From the NCBI GenBank assembly GCA_034440635.1, contig JAOTON010002271.1:1860001-1924000 (forward strand): 64,000 nt of DNA, written 5' to 3'. The notes under the pieces are model-generated. The model was not told the origin of the DNA. It saw only the letters and a program-made list of their open reading frames with translations, and did no database searches. Below, one piece after another: positions 23,471 to 34,946 of the stretch (position 1 is its first letter; the number at the start of each line of letters is the position of its first letter). The DNA is from Lepas anatifera. Taxonomy: Eukaryota; Arthropoda; Thecostraca; Lepadidae. The position numbers and the translations under genes were made by a program.

Positions 23471-24588
23471 TACACCAATTGCATGACATTATGGTGTCAC
23501 CACTCGGTCTGCTACGCAGGTAAACTGGTCTATAAATTACGAAGGCATTTTAAAGAAAAAATGCGTGCAAATACCTCTAAACTTAAATATACAATCATTC
23601 TTAGCACTTTTAAGAGACCGTTATGAAGAGAGGGAATTCCGTGAGTTTTTCATATGGACTTTCCTGGGGGCCACTATAGCAAACAAACAAAAGACAAAGC
23701 AAACCACAGCTCCACGCAGCGTAAATCATCACAAGTAGGTGGGTGGCACACACTGTACGAGAACCATACACATTCAACCACTGACCGCCATAAAGATACT
23801 AAGATAGGGTTTGCATGCTGAAGGACATTAACAAAGGCAGTTAAAGGATGTGCTGTGGTCCTAGTATTGATGCACTCTGGTTCTAAGATTTCCATCGCCG
23901 TTTTTACTGGCTTGGCGTGCTGAACACCATGAAAACGTGACAATAAAAAGCTAATGAGAAGGGGAGAATGAATGTTTTATTAGCGAGCGACAAGAGGTTT
24001 TAGCTTCGGCGCTGATGGACACTTTCATCAGGCGGGTTTGGTTCAGCTTTAAAAGCAAGGTGACTGCTTCACACCTATGCAATCATGACATGAGGATGTT
24101 TTTATTTGGAATGTGATACTTCAGCACGTAACACAAAAGCTGCACTAGAAACGTGCCCCACATTTTCCGCCACCTGCGGTTGAGCCTCACTCAACCAGTC
24201 ACAGGAACACTCGTAAAAATGTCACACAGTCGGTTGGGAGTGTGCACCCTAGTCTATTGCCTGGTTTCATGGTTACTGATCATTTTCGGCAGAGCCGAGG
24301 GCGACCAGAGTAACGCCCGTCAGGTGAATTAGCAGATCTATAGGGGTGCTATAAATCACACGGAGCTATGAATAGCACCACATATAGCTGTGAGTCTGGC
24401 CATTCATCGGTGCGGACAACATTGTCGGCGCTCAACAATCGAGCGGACACTGTGAGGAGGGTAAATACTTTAAGTTTTAATAAACAGGCAAGACCTTAAC
24501 TTCTTAATTGAACAGGTTTCTGTAAATAAATACAAAGCAAATTTATGAATATATATCCGGATAGTAGGCATTATAAGCACCTTTAAAG
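23471..24588. other. No gene recognised
   Basis: No supported features. Confidence 0.5.
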
Positions 24589-24909
24589 CAGGGGTGGAAC
24601 CCGGGGGTAGGTAATCCGGTCATGCCTCCCCAAAGCGAAATGGAGATGGTTACCTTCTCTTGTCCCCCTCCCCTCCCCGAAGAGAATTAGTGCTTCACAA
24701 CTTATCAATTTTGAACGACGTTTTCATCAGCAAAAAATCATTTTGTAGCGTTTTATCCCTTTGTCCGGTGCCTCTTTAAAGGTGAAAAATAGATGCATTG
24801 CACCAGTTTAACCCACTTCCCGCTCAAAGGCTTGTTTTTTTGTTGATGTATTTTTCCTCGTCAACATGGGTCTGCCTCCCCCAAAACCAACTGGCTAGAT
24901 CTGCCCCGA
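24589..24909. mobile_element. Possible old MITE, CAGGGGTGGA ends
   Basis: Starts CAGGGGTGGAACCCGGGGG and ends with GGCTAGATCTGCCCCGAT, which gives partial inverted complementarity, with CCTCCCC/GGGGGAGG-type blocks just inside. The ends have diverged and the target duplication is not evident. Confidence 0.4.
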
Positions 24910-25560
24910 TTCAAAAGACACACTAAATGGTCCCAGTGACATCCAATATCGGATCAGAAATGTGAATTTTGCAGTTGCCAGCCGGCCAGTAAGTGGCGTT
25001 TGCTGTTGGTGACTGGGAGGCTAAGTGACCTAATGACGTCATTATGTAGCTCCAGGTGAGATCGCTTACTACGTGAGTTCGACCCTGACAACCGGAAGAC
25101 CGTTACCTTGTTCTATCGTACTGGCCCAGGTAGAAGGGCTCCTTCAGTACCAACGCCAATGCTTCCCATAATGGGGCAGGTATTTCTACTAAGAGTGATA
25201 ACAAAATAGGACAAAATAATATAGAATGTGAATGTCATAGGAAAAATAAAACAAAATGAGTCAGAAATATTCAGATAACAAGCAAAATAAACAAAAATGA
25301 ATGAGATGCAGTAGCTTCCTTTTCAAGACACCTCCGAGCATCTGCCCTATCTTCTTTCGTACAGATGTCTATCTTTCATGTTTGTTTTATACCCTTATGC
25401 ACTAATGTGGGCACGAGATTGGGGAGGGGGAGAAAACTAAGCTTAAAGAGCTCTCAGGCCGAATGGCGGGGCACATCGGCTACTAGCAATGGAGAGAGTG
25501 GTCCGTTGGCCGCTTTCTCGGGGCTAGGAATGATAGGCAAAATAAACACAATTATCTATC
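24910..25560. other. No gene; weak tRNA-like promoter motif
   Basis: 25017-25100 contains GGGAGGCTAAGTG and GAGTTCGACCCT, which resemble Pol III A and B boxes, but no matched copy was found in the window. TAATGACGTCATTA at about 25032 is a perfect palindrome containing a CRE-type TGACGTCA. Confidence 0.35.
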
Positions 25561-25740
25561 ATTTTTCGGTTTTTACGAGTACAAACCACACGCTTCTTCT
25601 TCACAAACTAGAATATTTCAAATTTACTGGTTGCACGCACTCCTGGACTGAATCCTACTTGACTGGTTGTCGCCATCGAGTTATTCTTGAGGGCCAATCT
25701 TCCGACTGGTGCGCTGTGGCCCGCTCTTGTTCATCTGTTC
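25561..25740 (+). pseudogene. LINE reverse transcriptase, left fragment
   Basis: Reads as the fingers/palm part of a non-LTR reverse transcriptase: NHTLLLHKLEYF, SYLTGCRHRVILEGQSSDW, then in another frame GPLLFIC. These match the conserved NH.LLL.KL, SYL..R.Q.V..G and GPLLF blocks of jockey/CR1-like elements. The copy is 5'-truncated near 25561, since the canonical F.KAFD block is only vestigial. It is broken at 25740 by the inverted-repeat element. The remainder of the domain resumes at 27132. Confidence 0.8.
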
Positions 25741-27131
25741 ACTGTAAAAAAGTTGAGCATCCAGAAGGTGCTAATCAGACAGCAAAAACTACCGATTTTC
25801 GCTGCTAGCTTTAAGCCAATTTTCGGGGTGCTAAATGTTTTTGGTGCTAATTTATCGATTTAGCACCACCTTGTTTTTGTTAACATGGCGTTAATATATG
25901 AATTTAGCACCTGAAATGCTGAAATTTTAGCAGCTCTAGGATGCTAATCCAATTAGCAGCGAGAGGAAGCTGTAAAAAAAACTAGCACCAAGCTAGTTTT
26001 TTTAGCAGCCTAGAAAAGTGTGAATAGCACCCAGATTTTTACCTTAAAAATAGCTCTTCTGAGGCGGTAAGTGCTAAATTGAACCATCTCAGCAGTACCA
26101 CCGCGCACCAAAAAACTCCGGATATACTAAAATGAGCCTGTAAAGAGCGAATGCATCCATTTTAAGCACGAAATTTATATTTAGTTGTTGTCAGCATCAA
26201 GTTGAAAACTGGCTGGCCCGCTCTTTTTGCCGGTGGCGACGCACCTGCATTAGGTCATCCCACGGGTCAACATCTGACCCCTTTGCCAATATCAGTCCCC
26301 CCTCCGATTTAACCCATGATTGTACTGTGTGTTTGTAAAAGCAATTGGTAAACAAAATAATAGCGTGGATTATGCGCAGGATGAAAAGGCTGGTGGATAA
26401 AATACGGGATATCATATTAAGGTATCCCTAGAAAATGTACTTAAATGGCGGAGTAGCACTGGCAAGGTTGACATGATGATTTTGATAAAAATTATCTTTA
26501 TCTGCCTACTCAGCAACTTACACGACAGCCCAGACGTCAAGATCAGCGCGTCAATGACAATTCCCCAACACAGACCCACCATGAACAAAGCAGGAAGCTC
26601 GTGGCCCATTACACAATATATCGCATAAATAGGGTTCCAGTCCTCATAAATATTATTTGTATCTATTTTTACCATCACATTTAAGACTAACACTAGTACT
26701 AATCACTAATAATAATGACTATTATTGACAGACCAGCGCTTGGTGAAAGATGGCGTTTGACTGACCACGAGGACGCGGCGCGTGGTAAATTAAGCACCAA
26801 TTAGTGCTAAAAGTTCCCGCAAAAATCATTTAAGATGCTCAGACATAGCACTTTAAGACTATTGAAGCCGGAAATGCAGCGCGCGCGAACTCGCTTGCGC
26901 GCGTTTTTTTCAGGGAATTCGAAAGATGCTAGAAAACATACCTTGTGGGTGACCAGGTGCTGAAAAACAGCAACACGCTAGCACATAATTAAATTAGAGA
27001 AGCTAATTTGTAAAAATAAAGCTACGGATGTTACAGTCAATCACCATCTGGCTCTTTAGCTCCCATTTATGCTGCTAAGTGCATGCTATAGCACGCATTT
27101 AGCATATGGTGGTGCTCAACGTTTTTACAGT
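25741..27131. mobile_element. 1.39-kb TIR element inside the LINE
   Basis: Left end ACTGTAAAAAAGTTGAGCA and the reverse complement of the right end agree at 18 of 19 positions, differing at one base after the A run. Subterminal regions at both ends are full of GTGCTAA/TTAGCAC/TAGCAGC motifs. AAAAAAACTAGC pairs with GCTAGTTTTTTT near 25980-26000. It carries no transposase; the 72-93-codon minus frames inside look random. The superfamily is undecided: the ends resemble CACTG-type elements but the target duplication is unclear. Confidence 0.85.
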
Positions 27132-28193
27132 ATACACAGGAGACATTCCCCATCACCATTCGAACCAACTGTATAAGTTTCGCCGACGATCTTAAGTTGT
27201 ACCACCGAATTTCGATAACAGACAGTGACGCCCTTCAGGCTGACATCAAAAATTCGGGAGCATGTTCTAAAATTTGTCGTTTAAGATTGAATCCTGAAAA
27301 ATATAATGCTATATCATTCTCTCTCCGAAAATCTCCGATCCTTACCACCTATGTGTTGGATGGTACACCGCTGGAGCAGTGTAGAGGACTAGAGATCTCG
27401 GTGTCATACTCGACAGTAAGCTTACTTTTGCTCCACATAAAGATCACACTGTGGCCAAGACCAATAGAAAGCTTGGCCTCCTCATACGGAGTATCCAAAC
27501 CTCACGCCAGTGCTGCCGAGTCAGACTAAAGAACACTTCTATTCTTTGTGCCTATTATGCCCATGTAAGATCCATCCTGGAGTATGATTGTGCTGTGTGG
27601 GTGGGGTCTGTTGCCTCCCACTTGAAGCGCCTAGAAAGGGTGCAGCACAAGCTTCTCATCTGGTTTTTCGGACAGTCCGTCAGCTAGGCTTGACTATCCA
27701 TATTTTTACCCATTACAAAGTGCGTAGTATTAAGTCTCATTTTGCTCAGCATGACCTCTTGTTTTTGTTTAATCTTCATTACGGAAAGTTGGATTTTTCT
27801 GACCTGGTTTCCGAGTTCGGTTTGTCTGTGCCGCGTAGAACGTCGCGTTCTCCCTCTTTGTGGGCGGTTGGGTTTGTGCGTGTCGGTACTGTGCAGCGCA
27901 GCCTCTTCATCTGCGCGGCAGTAATTTGCAACAGCTTCTTGAACGCATTTCGTAATGTCGATTTCTTTGCCGACTCGAGCTACACATTCAAAACAAATGT
28001 TATCAAATTCACTGCAACTTTAGGGACATTTCCAGGACAGGCATTTGCGCAAACGTTGAGTGTGGTGCATGTTGGGGGGAATGATTGCATTGTTCAATTT
28101 AATTATTTTCTGACTTTACTGTTTTACATCACGTGACTGCAACAGTAGTTGGGCAATGCCTGTTGATGTTTCTACCAATACAGAATACAGAAT
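27132..28193 (+). pseudogene. LINE reverse transcriptase, right fragment and 3' end
   Basis: Resumes with YTGDIPHH (canonical YINDIP). The catalytic FADD motif follows at 27179-27190 in a shifted frame, then LRLNPEK, then KTNRKLGLLIRSIQ, YAHVRSILEYDCAVWVG and LKRLERVQHKLL, and a C-terminal region with LFLFNLHYGKLD. At least three frame changes make it a dead copy. The 3' end carries a short CAGAATA repeat near 28178-28193, typical of LINE tails. The family is jockey/CR1-like by motif order. Confidence 0.85.
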
Positions 28194-28235
28194 ATTGGTG
28201 GAAGAGGAGGAATTGCACCACATTTAACTCATAGA

Positions 28236-28425
28236 TGGGTGCAGGACTTTCGAGCAGAGGGAGGGCACACTGTCAGGAGGGGCGCCGCTTTTGGGCCGAA
28301 AAAATCAGGTGGGCGCCAAATCCTATCGCGAGGGCGGCAATACTCGCATCGGGGAGGGGGAGGATGGAAAGCAACGTTTCAGGGGGCACCAAGGGTAGGT
28401 CGGAAGGGGCGCGAAAGTGCCAGCA
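28236..28425. mobile_element. GGGCGCC-rich MITE, copy 1
   Basis: Shares the ordered blocks AGGTGGGCGC, AATCC.ATCGC, GGAGGGGG and TTTCAGGGGGC.CC with 39748-40012. It is G-rich on one strand throughout. The ends are worn and the target duplication is not seen. Confidence 0.6.
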
Positions 28426-29910
28426 CTTACTTCTCCCCTTTATCTGAATATTACTTAGATTAAATGAGACAGAACATATTTATTTTAAGGCACCACATAA
28501 CCTTAAAAGCTACCAGCTTTTAAAGCGCCAGCGCCGTTAAACGCCAATGTTGGCCACGAACAATGACTAAAGTCATATTTCGACCGTTTTCAGCCATGGC
28601 GGCATACGAACTCATCATTCACTAGAGGAGCAGAGAGTGTACAAGCGCCCAAGGCCTACCGCGCGTTGTCGGGCAGGCCATCGCTGCACTTTCTCGGTTG
28701 AGTCTGTCCAGCGCTGGGCGGCCGGGCAGGGTCCCAGGTCAGCCCATTTCCGTGGCACCCCCGCCGGTGTCGTTCCGCGTGTCCTGGCAGGATCGACGTT
28801 CCAAAGTCGGCTGCCGCGTGGACTCGCCGTTCAGGAAATCAATGTCACGTGACCCAGAGTCCAAACCCACTCCCTGTGTGCGGTGCAGCTCAAAAATACA
28901 TAGAGATGACAGCTTGGCTTGCATAGCAGATCAGACCTGATAGTCCTCAAGAATGGGAATGACATGGATTTGAGATGTATAGGTATGTAGAATATAGCAA
29001 AATAATTGGGTTGAAGATGGCGTAATCCTCGTTTATGAAAAACGCAAAGAACGGTTTTCTCTATAATTTCGAACGCGGCTCTTTCTAACAATATCATACA
29101 AAGAAGGACACACACGGTTAAACCCCCGTAAGAGGTAGAATCATATTAATACTAATTTTCTGATTTCAAACAGACCGCACAAGGGAAAGTCATCACCGTT
29201 TACAATGTTCCACTTCGACAATAATATTTTTCTTCAAGCTAAGTGGTCGGTAGCTATGCCAGTTTTCCGCGGCTCTGTCTCTGTCTGCAACCACAGACGC
29301 ACAGAAACCCGGAATAAACCAAGGCTGGAACGCCAGCGGTGGCCAATTCATTAATGATGAGCACTCAAAACACCACCCCTCGTACCCTGGCGATTCTCAG
29401 CCGCGGGTGATTGGTCAATAGGCTGCCAGCTTGCCAGTATTCCGCTCGCTGGACGGTGTTAAGTGGTTGTTGGAAGCTTTTCCTTTCAAGTTCCCAGAGC
29501 TGCGAGGAGAATCATTTCTTGTGAAAAGGCAATCTGTCGTATTATGACAGCCGGTAGCCGAAGGCGGTGGTTGGTAGCAGTTCTGCCACCATGACTACCG
29601 GCTAAGGGAAAGTCTGGTATGTGGGTGATATTCTACTTCGGTCTTTTCTGCTCATGTTACAAAAACGGAATGGCTTCCGGTTTAGAGGGATATTTAGAAA
29701 CCCGCCATCAGTGATACAAATTATGAGAGGAGGCAGAAAGAGAAGTATTTGGTGAGAGAGTTCCTTCACCTGGACCAATGCAATTCATTGGCTGCGGAGA
29801 ATGCGATGAGTAAACTGCAAATTGGCGGAACACTTGACAGTATAACGCCAGGAACTTAAATTAAGTACACCATCCGCTCCGCAGCGCACATTTCAAGCGA
29901 TGAACACCGT
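28426..29910. other. No gene; one foldback at 29549-29604
   Basis: 28620-28860 is GC-rich and open in two plus frames for about 70-80 codons, without motifs. AGCCGGTAG and CTACCGGCT bracket 29551-29603, with an inner GGTGG/CCACC pair, giving a hairpin of roughly 55 nt. Confidence 0.5.
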
Positions 29911-30110
29911 TTTAACACCCATTGGCGGAGGTCTGAACCAACTTCGCCTTGACGAGAGGGAGCAGGTTACCTCCCCCAAAACTAAAAACACGCTAGATAG
30001 CAAACAAATGTCAAGCGGCGTTAGAAAACCCGACATGACAAATGCGGTTTATACCAACGGTCAATTTACCCAAAGGCATTCAATGGTTTTTAGTCATTCC
30101 GTCTGACTGA
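29911..30110 (+). mobile_element. AG1 element, left-end fragment (copy C)
   Basis: TTTAACACCCATTGGCGG, GGTCTGAACCAACTTCGCC, TTGACGAGAGGGAG and CCTCCCCCAAAACTA follow the left end of copy B block by block for about 100 bp, then similarity fades. No right end was found, so this is a truncated copy. Confidence 0.65.
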
Positions 30111-30344
30111 CGAGAGTTATCGCTAAAATGCGTACGCTATGGTAATTATATCATCAGGCTGAGTCGACCGGTGTATGAAATGGCATTGCTAAGCTAAACT
30201 CAATAATTTATAGGATCTACAGTCAGATACACAATGTAGGTCACATTCAGCCATAAAACATGCCGTTGGAATCCCAGGAAAGAGCACAGTGACATCAATT
30301 GTGCCCCTATTGTGTGATTCACATCTTAGATCAGTATCAAAGTA

Positions 30345-30380
30345 CTAGAACTTGGCCGCGATACGCGCGGCAAGTTCTAG
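30345..30380. repeat. Hairpin, CTAGAACTTG arms
   Basis: CTAGAACTTG (30345-30354) pairs perfectly with CAAGTTCTAG (30371-30380). The inner GCCGCG/CGCGCGG extends the stem almost to a 3-base ATA loop. A GGGGCTCCGCCCC palindrome follows at about 30404. This may be the tip of an unrecognised foldback element. Confidence 0.85.
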
Positions 30381-31313
30381 GGGTGCTTTGCCTCTTTGAA
30401 TGGGGCTCCGCCCCACCTTTTCGGGTTACGCCCGCGGCATTCAGGTTCGGATATGTTGTGACTTGAGTACGGAATGTCTCTGTGAGCATTTATTGTGGCT
30501 TAAACTTCGTTTGTCCCAAGGCCGGAGGATATTCTCACCAACTCACCCGGCCTGGTGTTTACCTGCTCTACTCTTAATTTTGCTGATATATTGAACTGCG
30601 CACTTTTCTTTTTTTCCGTGACACACAAAGTGAGATCGCCATCTTTAAACAGGAATACCATGTAAAACGTGTTTATTTTATTTTCGTTTGAGATTCACAA
30701 CGTCAAGACAGTTCGTGGGCTACAGCAGACACCTGTGTGATACCATCACAATTACAGCCATAATTTGACGAGCATTGGGCACACAACAGAGGAAATAAAA
30801 CCGGTTTATGAAAGCAATTTTCAGATCGTTTGAAATATGTAAAGTTCAATGAAGGGAAAACAATACCAATACGAAATTGTGAACAAATTATGGGGGCGTT
30901 AAGGAACATTTGTAAAACCTTCTAACGTTTTTGCCTATATTTCTGAAATATCATCTTTAGTGACAGGGTATGAATATAAAAACACTTATGCAAAAGTCTT
31001 GGGCAAACAACAGTGTTTATTTCGCCACTTTATCACCTACGGTTCTCGAGCTATGGTCGGAAATCCGGAAATTCCGAAAATCATCAGCGCCTTGCTTACA
31101 CCAGCCAGCCCGCTGTCAAAGCTTATGTTACAGTAATGAAGTTGAAGTTACTAATATACCTTCATATTATGATGATTCGTGCTTCCTTTAGAGATACGAT
31201 TTTAGGAGAGAGCTAAAGTTCCAACTATGGGGATCATATCGGAAGCAGGTATGTAACGTTAGTGTGGTTACTGGGCATCATACCCGATGCGAAAAATAAG
31301 GCATGAATTGTAT

Positions 31314-31315
<2 letters not shown>
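30381..31315. other. No gene recognised
   Basis: Short frames of 60-70 codons without motifs. Confidence 0.5.

Positions 31316-31371
<56 letters not shown>
31316..31371. repeat. (TA)n microsatellite
   Basis: An uninterrupted TA run of about 55 bp, roughly 0.8 kb upstream of the receptor start codon. Confidence 0.95.
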
Positions 31372-31374
<3 letters not shown>

Positions 31375-32182
31375 TATAAGACGGAAGCAAGTTATTATTG
31401 ATACAGTGCTGATTGAACGTCACCGCAGCTTTGGTTTTTGTAGTTTTCTTTCTAGGTTTTTAATGTTCCTGATCAGTTTACGGCTTTCTATGCTATGTTC
31501 GTGTAAAATTGTTCCGACAAACATGTCATATTAAAGAAATTGAAGTAAAAAACGCACCTAAAATCGACCGGTTTCATTTATCTCACATAAACATTTTCAA
31601 AACTAAAGTATGTATGTACGTTGAATAATAGTTACAAAATTTAAGGTTTGAATTTTGATATATCGCACCATATGAGCACAAATCACTTCACATTACGGCA
31701 AACAAACATGCAACACGATTAACACCACAGTTGAAAGATTCAAGTTGATTAAATTGTCTAAAAGGAAAGCTATACGTTACGAGAGAAGCACAAAATGCAT
31801 AATACACTTTAAACGTTACAGTGAAAGCACACGTGAAGGTTTCCCTCGTTTAAGAAGTTCCTTTATGTGTGTTCCAGGTGGAAGCTGCGCTTTCTCCACG
31901 CGAGACCAGACCATCCCTTCAAGAAGACAATACGCCAATGAACAGGCCAACATTAATCTGCGGGACCTCATCGGTGAATATCACAATAAACGCAGAGTCT
32001 TCTCTTCTGCTACCTGGCTGACTCCAAAGCAAACAGACATTCAGAGTTTTCTTCCAGACGGCGCCCGTCCAGCCAACTTCCCGTTCATGAACTGGTCGCA
32101 CCGGCGCCATCTCTGGTGGTCGGCGTGTGGAGTCGTCCGACGGCCGCCGTCACCATGACGACCAACACGCGCCATCTCTGTC
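31372..32182 (+). promoter_or_regulatory. 5' region of the receptor gene
   Basis: AT-rich up to about 31850, then GC content rises. TTTATGTGTGTTCCAG ending near 31879 is a plausible splice acceptor for a 5' UTR exon. The frame shared with the receptor start is closed by TGA at 32156-32158, 25 bp before the ATG, so unspliced translation must begin at 32183 or later. I see no clear TATA or Inr element. Confidence 0.4.
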
Positions 32183-32289
32183 ATGGCCAGCTGCGCACAA
32201 ACAACTGCACAGTCTCACCATCTGATCAGTGGACTTGTGAGTCAGCTGCTCGGTCTGAAGGTAGTTCAAAAACTTACTGTACTTTGTAG
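32155..32289 (+). other. Upstream ORF overlapping the receptor start
   Basis: An ATG at 32155 in a good context (CACCATGA) opens a frame of about 44 codons in a different phase that ends at TAG 32287-32289, past the receptor ATG at 32183. If the unspliced transcript is used, this would reduce initiation at the main start. The TTACTGTACTTTGTAG that ends it also resembles a splice acceptor, so the real transcript might skip this region. Confidence 0.4.
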
Positions 32290-34946
32290 AGAGTATCAGT
32301 CGAAGCATCGACAGTGGGGAACGTCGCTGCTCATTCTGTATTTGCTTTTGTCCTTGCCAACGCCTGGTTTCGCCTCTGGCTGTTTACGTCCCATCTGCGA
32401 GTGTCAGTGGCGGGATGGAAAACAAACAACGCACTGCGAAAACGGCACTCTGACCGAGGTGCCCTACCGCCTGGCAGCAGCCACCCAAGTCCTCCGCCTG
32501 GATGGTAACCAGCTGCAAATACTCATAGCCGATACGTTCTTCGATCGTGGCCTCATCAACTTGCAGCATCTTTCTCTTGGCCGCTGCCATCTGGAGCACA
32601 TAGATCGGAGGGCCTTCGCCGGACTCCGCAAACTAGAAGTACTAGATCTGAGCAGAAACTGGCTTCTTGTTGTTCCATCCGACTCGCTAGCACACGTGCC
32701 AACTCTTCATACTCTTCGTCTGGGTGGAAACCCCTATCAGGAAGCTGAAAGCCGGCAGCTTCAGCCGCCTGGAGGCGCTACAAACGCTGGACCTCAGCGG
32801 ATGCGAGGTGGACAGAGTAGACGGTGAAGCATTTCAGGGGCTGACCAAGCTGCAGTCGCTGCTGCTGGAAGGCAACAGGCTGACGACGCTGCCGGCTGAG
32901 ACGCTGCTGCCGCTGGCCACGCTGCGGCAGGTGGGTCTGCACGGGAACCCCTGGTCCTGCGACTGCCACGTCCAACCGCTCAAACTATGGCTGAAGAAGT
33001 TGCAGCCGAAGCTGGCGCAGGAGCCAGCGTGTGCCGAGCCGCTGCGTCTGCGCGCCTCGCCCTTCAGTGCGGTGCGACCGGAACAGTTCTCGTGCCCGCC
33101 GGTGATCCGCCAGGGGGTGCGTCACGTGACCGCCCGCAGCAGAGACAACATCACCATCTCCTGCTCCGTCTCGGCGTCGCCCGAGGCCGCCGTCAGCTGG
33201 CTATGGCGAGGCCGGGTCCTCGTCAACGGCTCCTCGCTCTCCGGCACGCGCTTCCACGTGCTAGATCACGGCAGGGAGGAGAAGACGAGTCTGCTGACAG
33301 TGGAGAGGGTGTCCGAGGAGACGGCTGGCAAGTACGTTTGTGAGGCGCGAAACTCGGCTGGTCGCGTGACCCACTCTGTGACAGTGATAGTAGAACCTGC
33401 CGGAGACGTCACTCACCTGACGCTGCGGCTGGACCAAGGCCTGGTGGTGGGGGCGCTGGCCGCAGCGCTGGTGGGCTCGCTGGTGCTGTGCTTGTGCGTA
33501 TGTTTGCTGTGTGCGCGGTGGCGAAGAGCGAGGTCTCCCTCCCCACCAGCTGTTGGTACCGAGCGGAGGGCGCCAGTGCAGGCAGCCGGACAAAACGGCA
33601 AAACGGGTACCGAAAACCTGGTGAACGGAGGACACGCTTCACTTCTGACCGGACTGAGCAACATCAACAGCAAAGTAGCCGATCCCGCTCACACCGTAGT
33701 GAGGGTGGCGCCAAACGGGGGCGCTCAAACCAAACTCAGCGGTTCACATGCGGGCACGGCTAACGGGCCAGTACCGCGACCGCAGCAGCCGTCGGCGCCG
33801 TCGCAGCCGCGCTGGCAGCTGGGCAGCCGGAGAGCGGCGACCGAACCACCTACCCGGGCCGCCCCCGGTCCACCCCCAGCCCGAGCCCGCGCCGTCCTCG
33901 GCGACGCAGACCGTCGGAGACCGTCGCCTGTCGGACTCGACGCGGCCGACCGTCTGAGCGATCGATCTCTACCTTTGACGCTGGCGGGTCCAGGTGCCCC
34001 CGTCGCCGGCGACGGCACCGGCAGCGGGCGTGCCGTATACTCAGATGGGTCCACCGGCGCTGTCGGAGATCCACTGCGGCGACGTGAGGCGCAGAGCAGC
34101 CATCTGGTGGCAGGTTTACGATTGGAGGACCGCACTGGGACCTATCCACCGACCGGTCCGGAGTCACGCGCCGAGCCGGCCAGACGTGCCGAGCACGCCC
34201 GTCTGGCGCCCGGTAGTGGCTACGGCACCGTGCCGCGCCGCGCCGTGTCCAGGAGACACTGCGCGCGTCCGCAGCGGACGCCCCACCCTGTGGAACCTGT
34301 GGTAGGTTACTCGTCCGATTCCACGCCGAGTCCCGGCGAACCCCCGGACATGGCGCCGGTCAGCCTCACGCACCTGGTGCGTTTCAAAGGCTCGACCACG
34401 TCGCTGTCCCAGCCGAGGTACCCATCGGCACCATCTTCTCCCCTGGGTGAGGCGATGGACAGGCGCCACCCCAGTCTGCCAACTACACCAGTGATGGGCT
34501 CACGCCGGGACCTGCACTCCGGCCTGCCTCACTCTCCAGTCGGGTATGACGTTATTGACAGTGACAGGTGTGCATCTGATGATGGCGTCATAAACCCGTA
34601 CACTTATCACGCGGTGCAGTTGGACCGGTACTTGCAGCAGTACCAAAACCTTCAGAGCCATCTGGTGGCGATGAAGGAGAGCTGCGAGAACACCATGTCG
34701 CTGGAGCGCTCGCACAGTCTTCAGAGGCGCAGCCTGCCGTCTGTAACAATTGTTTCGAAGCCAACTGAATTCCCACAGGACACCGAGGAGACTGCCAAAC
34801 CTCCCTCGCCGCAGCCTGCGGTGCGCCAGCTAAAGCCCATTTTAAAAACCCACGAGAGCGCGCTGGCGTCGAGCAAGACTCCACCGCCGAGAAGGGCACC
34901 ACGGTTCGCGACTACCAATGATTATTTTTCTTACCAGGAGAGCTAG
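32183..34946 (+). CDS. Kekkon-like LRR-Ig transmembrane receptor, one frameshift
   Basis: Single-pass surface receptor of the LRR plus one Ig class; Drosophila kekkon proteins of this type modulate EGFR or BMP signalling and adhesion. Seen in order: an N-terminal hydrophobic segment LLILYLLLSLPTPGFASG (residues 49-66); LRRNT with Cys 67, 72, 74 and 85; about six LRRs (for example LEVLDLSRNWLLVVP); LRRCT starting NPWSCDC; an I-set-like Ig domain with ISCSVSA and GKYVCEA cysteines; a transmembrane helix at about 33441-33512 followed by RWRRAR; and a long Pro/Arg/Ser-rich cytoplasmic tail of about 470 residues, ending at TAG 34944-34946. No intron is visible. Residue 184 (GGNP) is followed by a one-base frameshift at CCCC 32731-32734; both frames are otherwise intact, for about 920 residues in all. 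The coding part is much more GC-rich than its surroundings. I cannot assign a kekkon subtype; other LRR-Ig families are possible but less likely. Confidence 0.85.
32731..32735 (+). other. Frameshift site in the receptor gene
   Basis: Upstream the receptor reads ...TLRLGGNP in one frame; downstream LRR sequence (IRKLKAGSFSRLEALQTL) continues one base later. Removing one C from AAACCCCTATC, or the T at 32735, restores the LRR spacing exactly. A homopolymer location favours an assembly or sequencing indel over a true mutation. Confidence 0.9.

Noticed and set aside
31745..32158. 137-codon frame just upstream of the receptor
   Set aside because: Same phase as the receptor but closed by TGA before its ATG; the first third is AT-rich and there are no motifs. 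Better explained as 5' UTR.
33725..34469. Several 70-136-codon frames opposite the receptor tail
   Set aside because: Shadows of GC-rich coding sequence on the other strand; no independent evidence.
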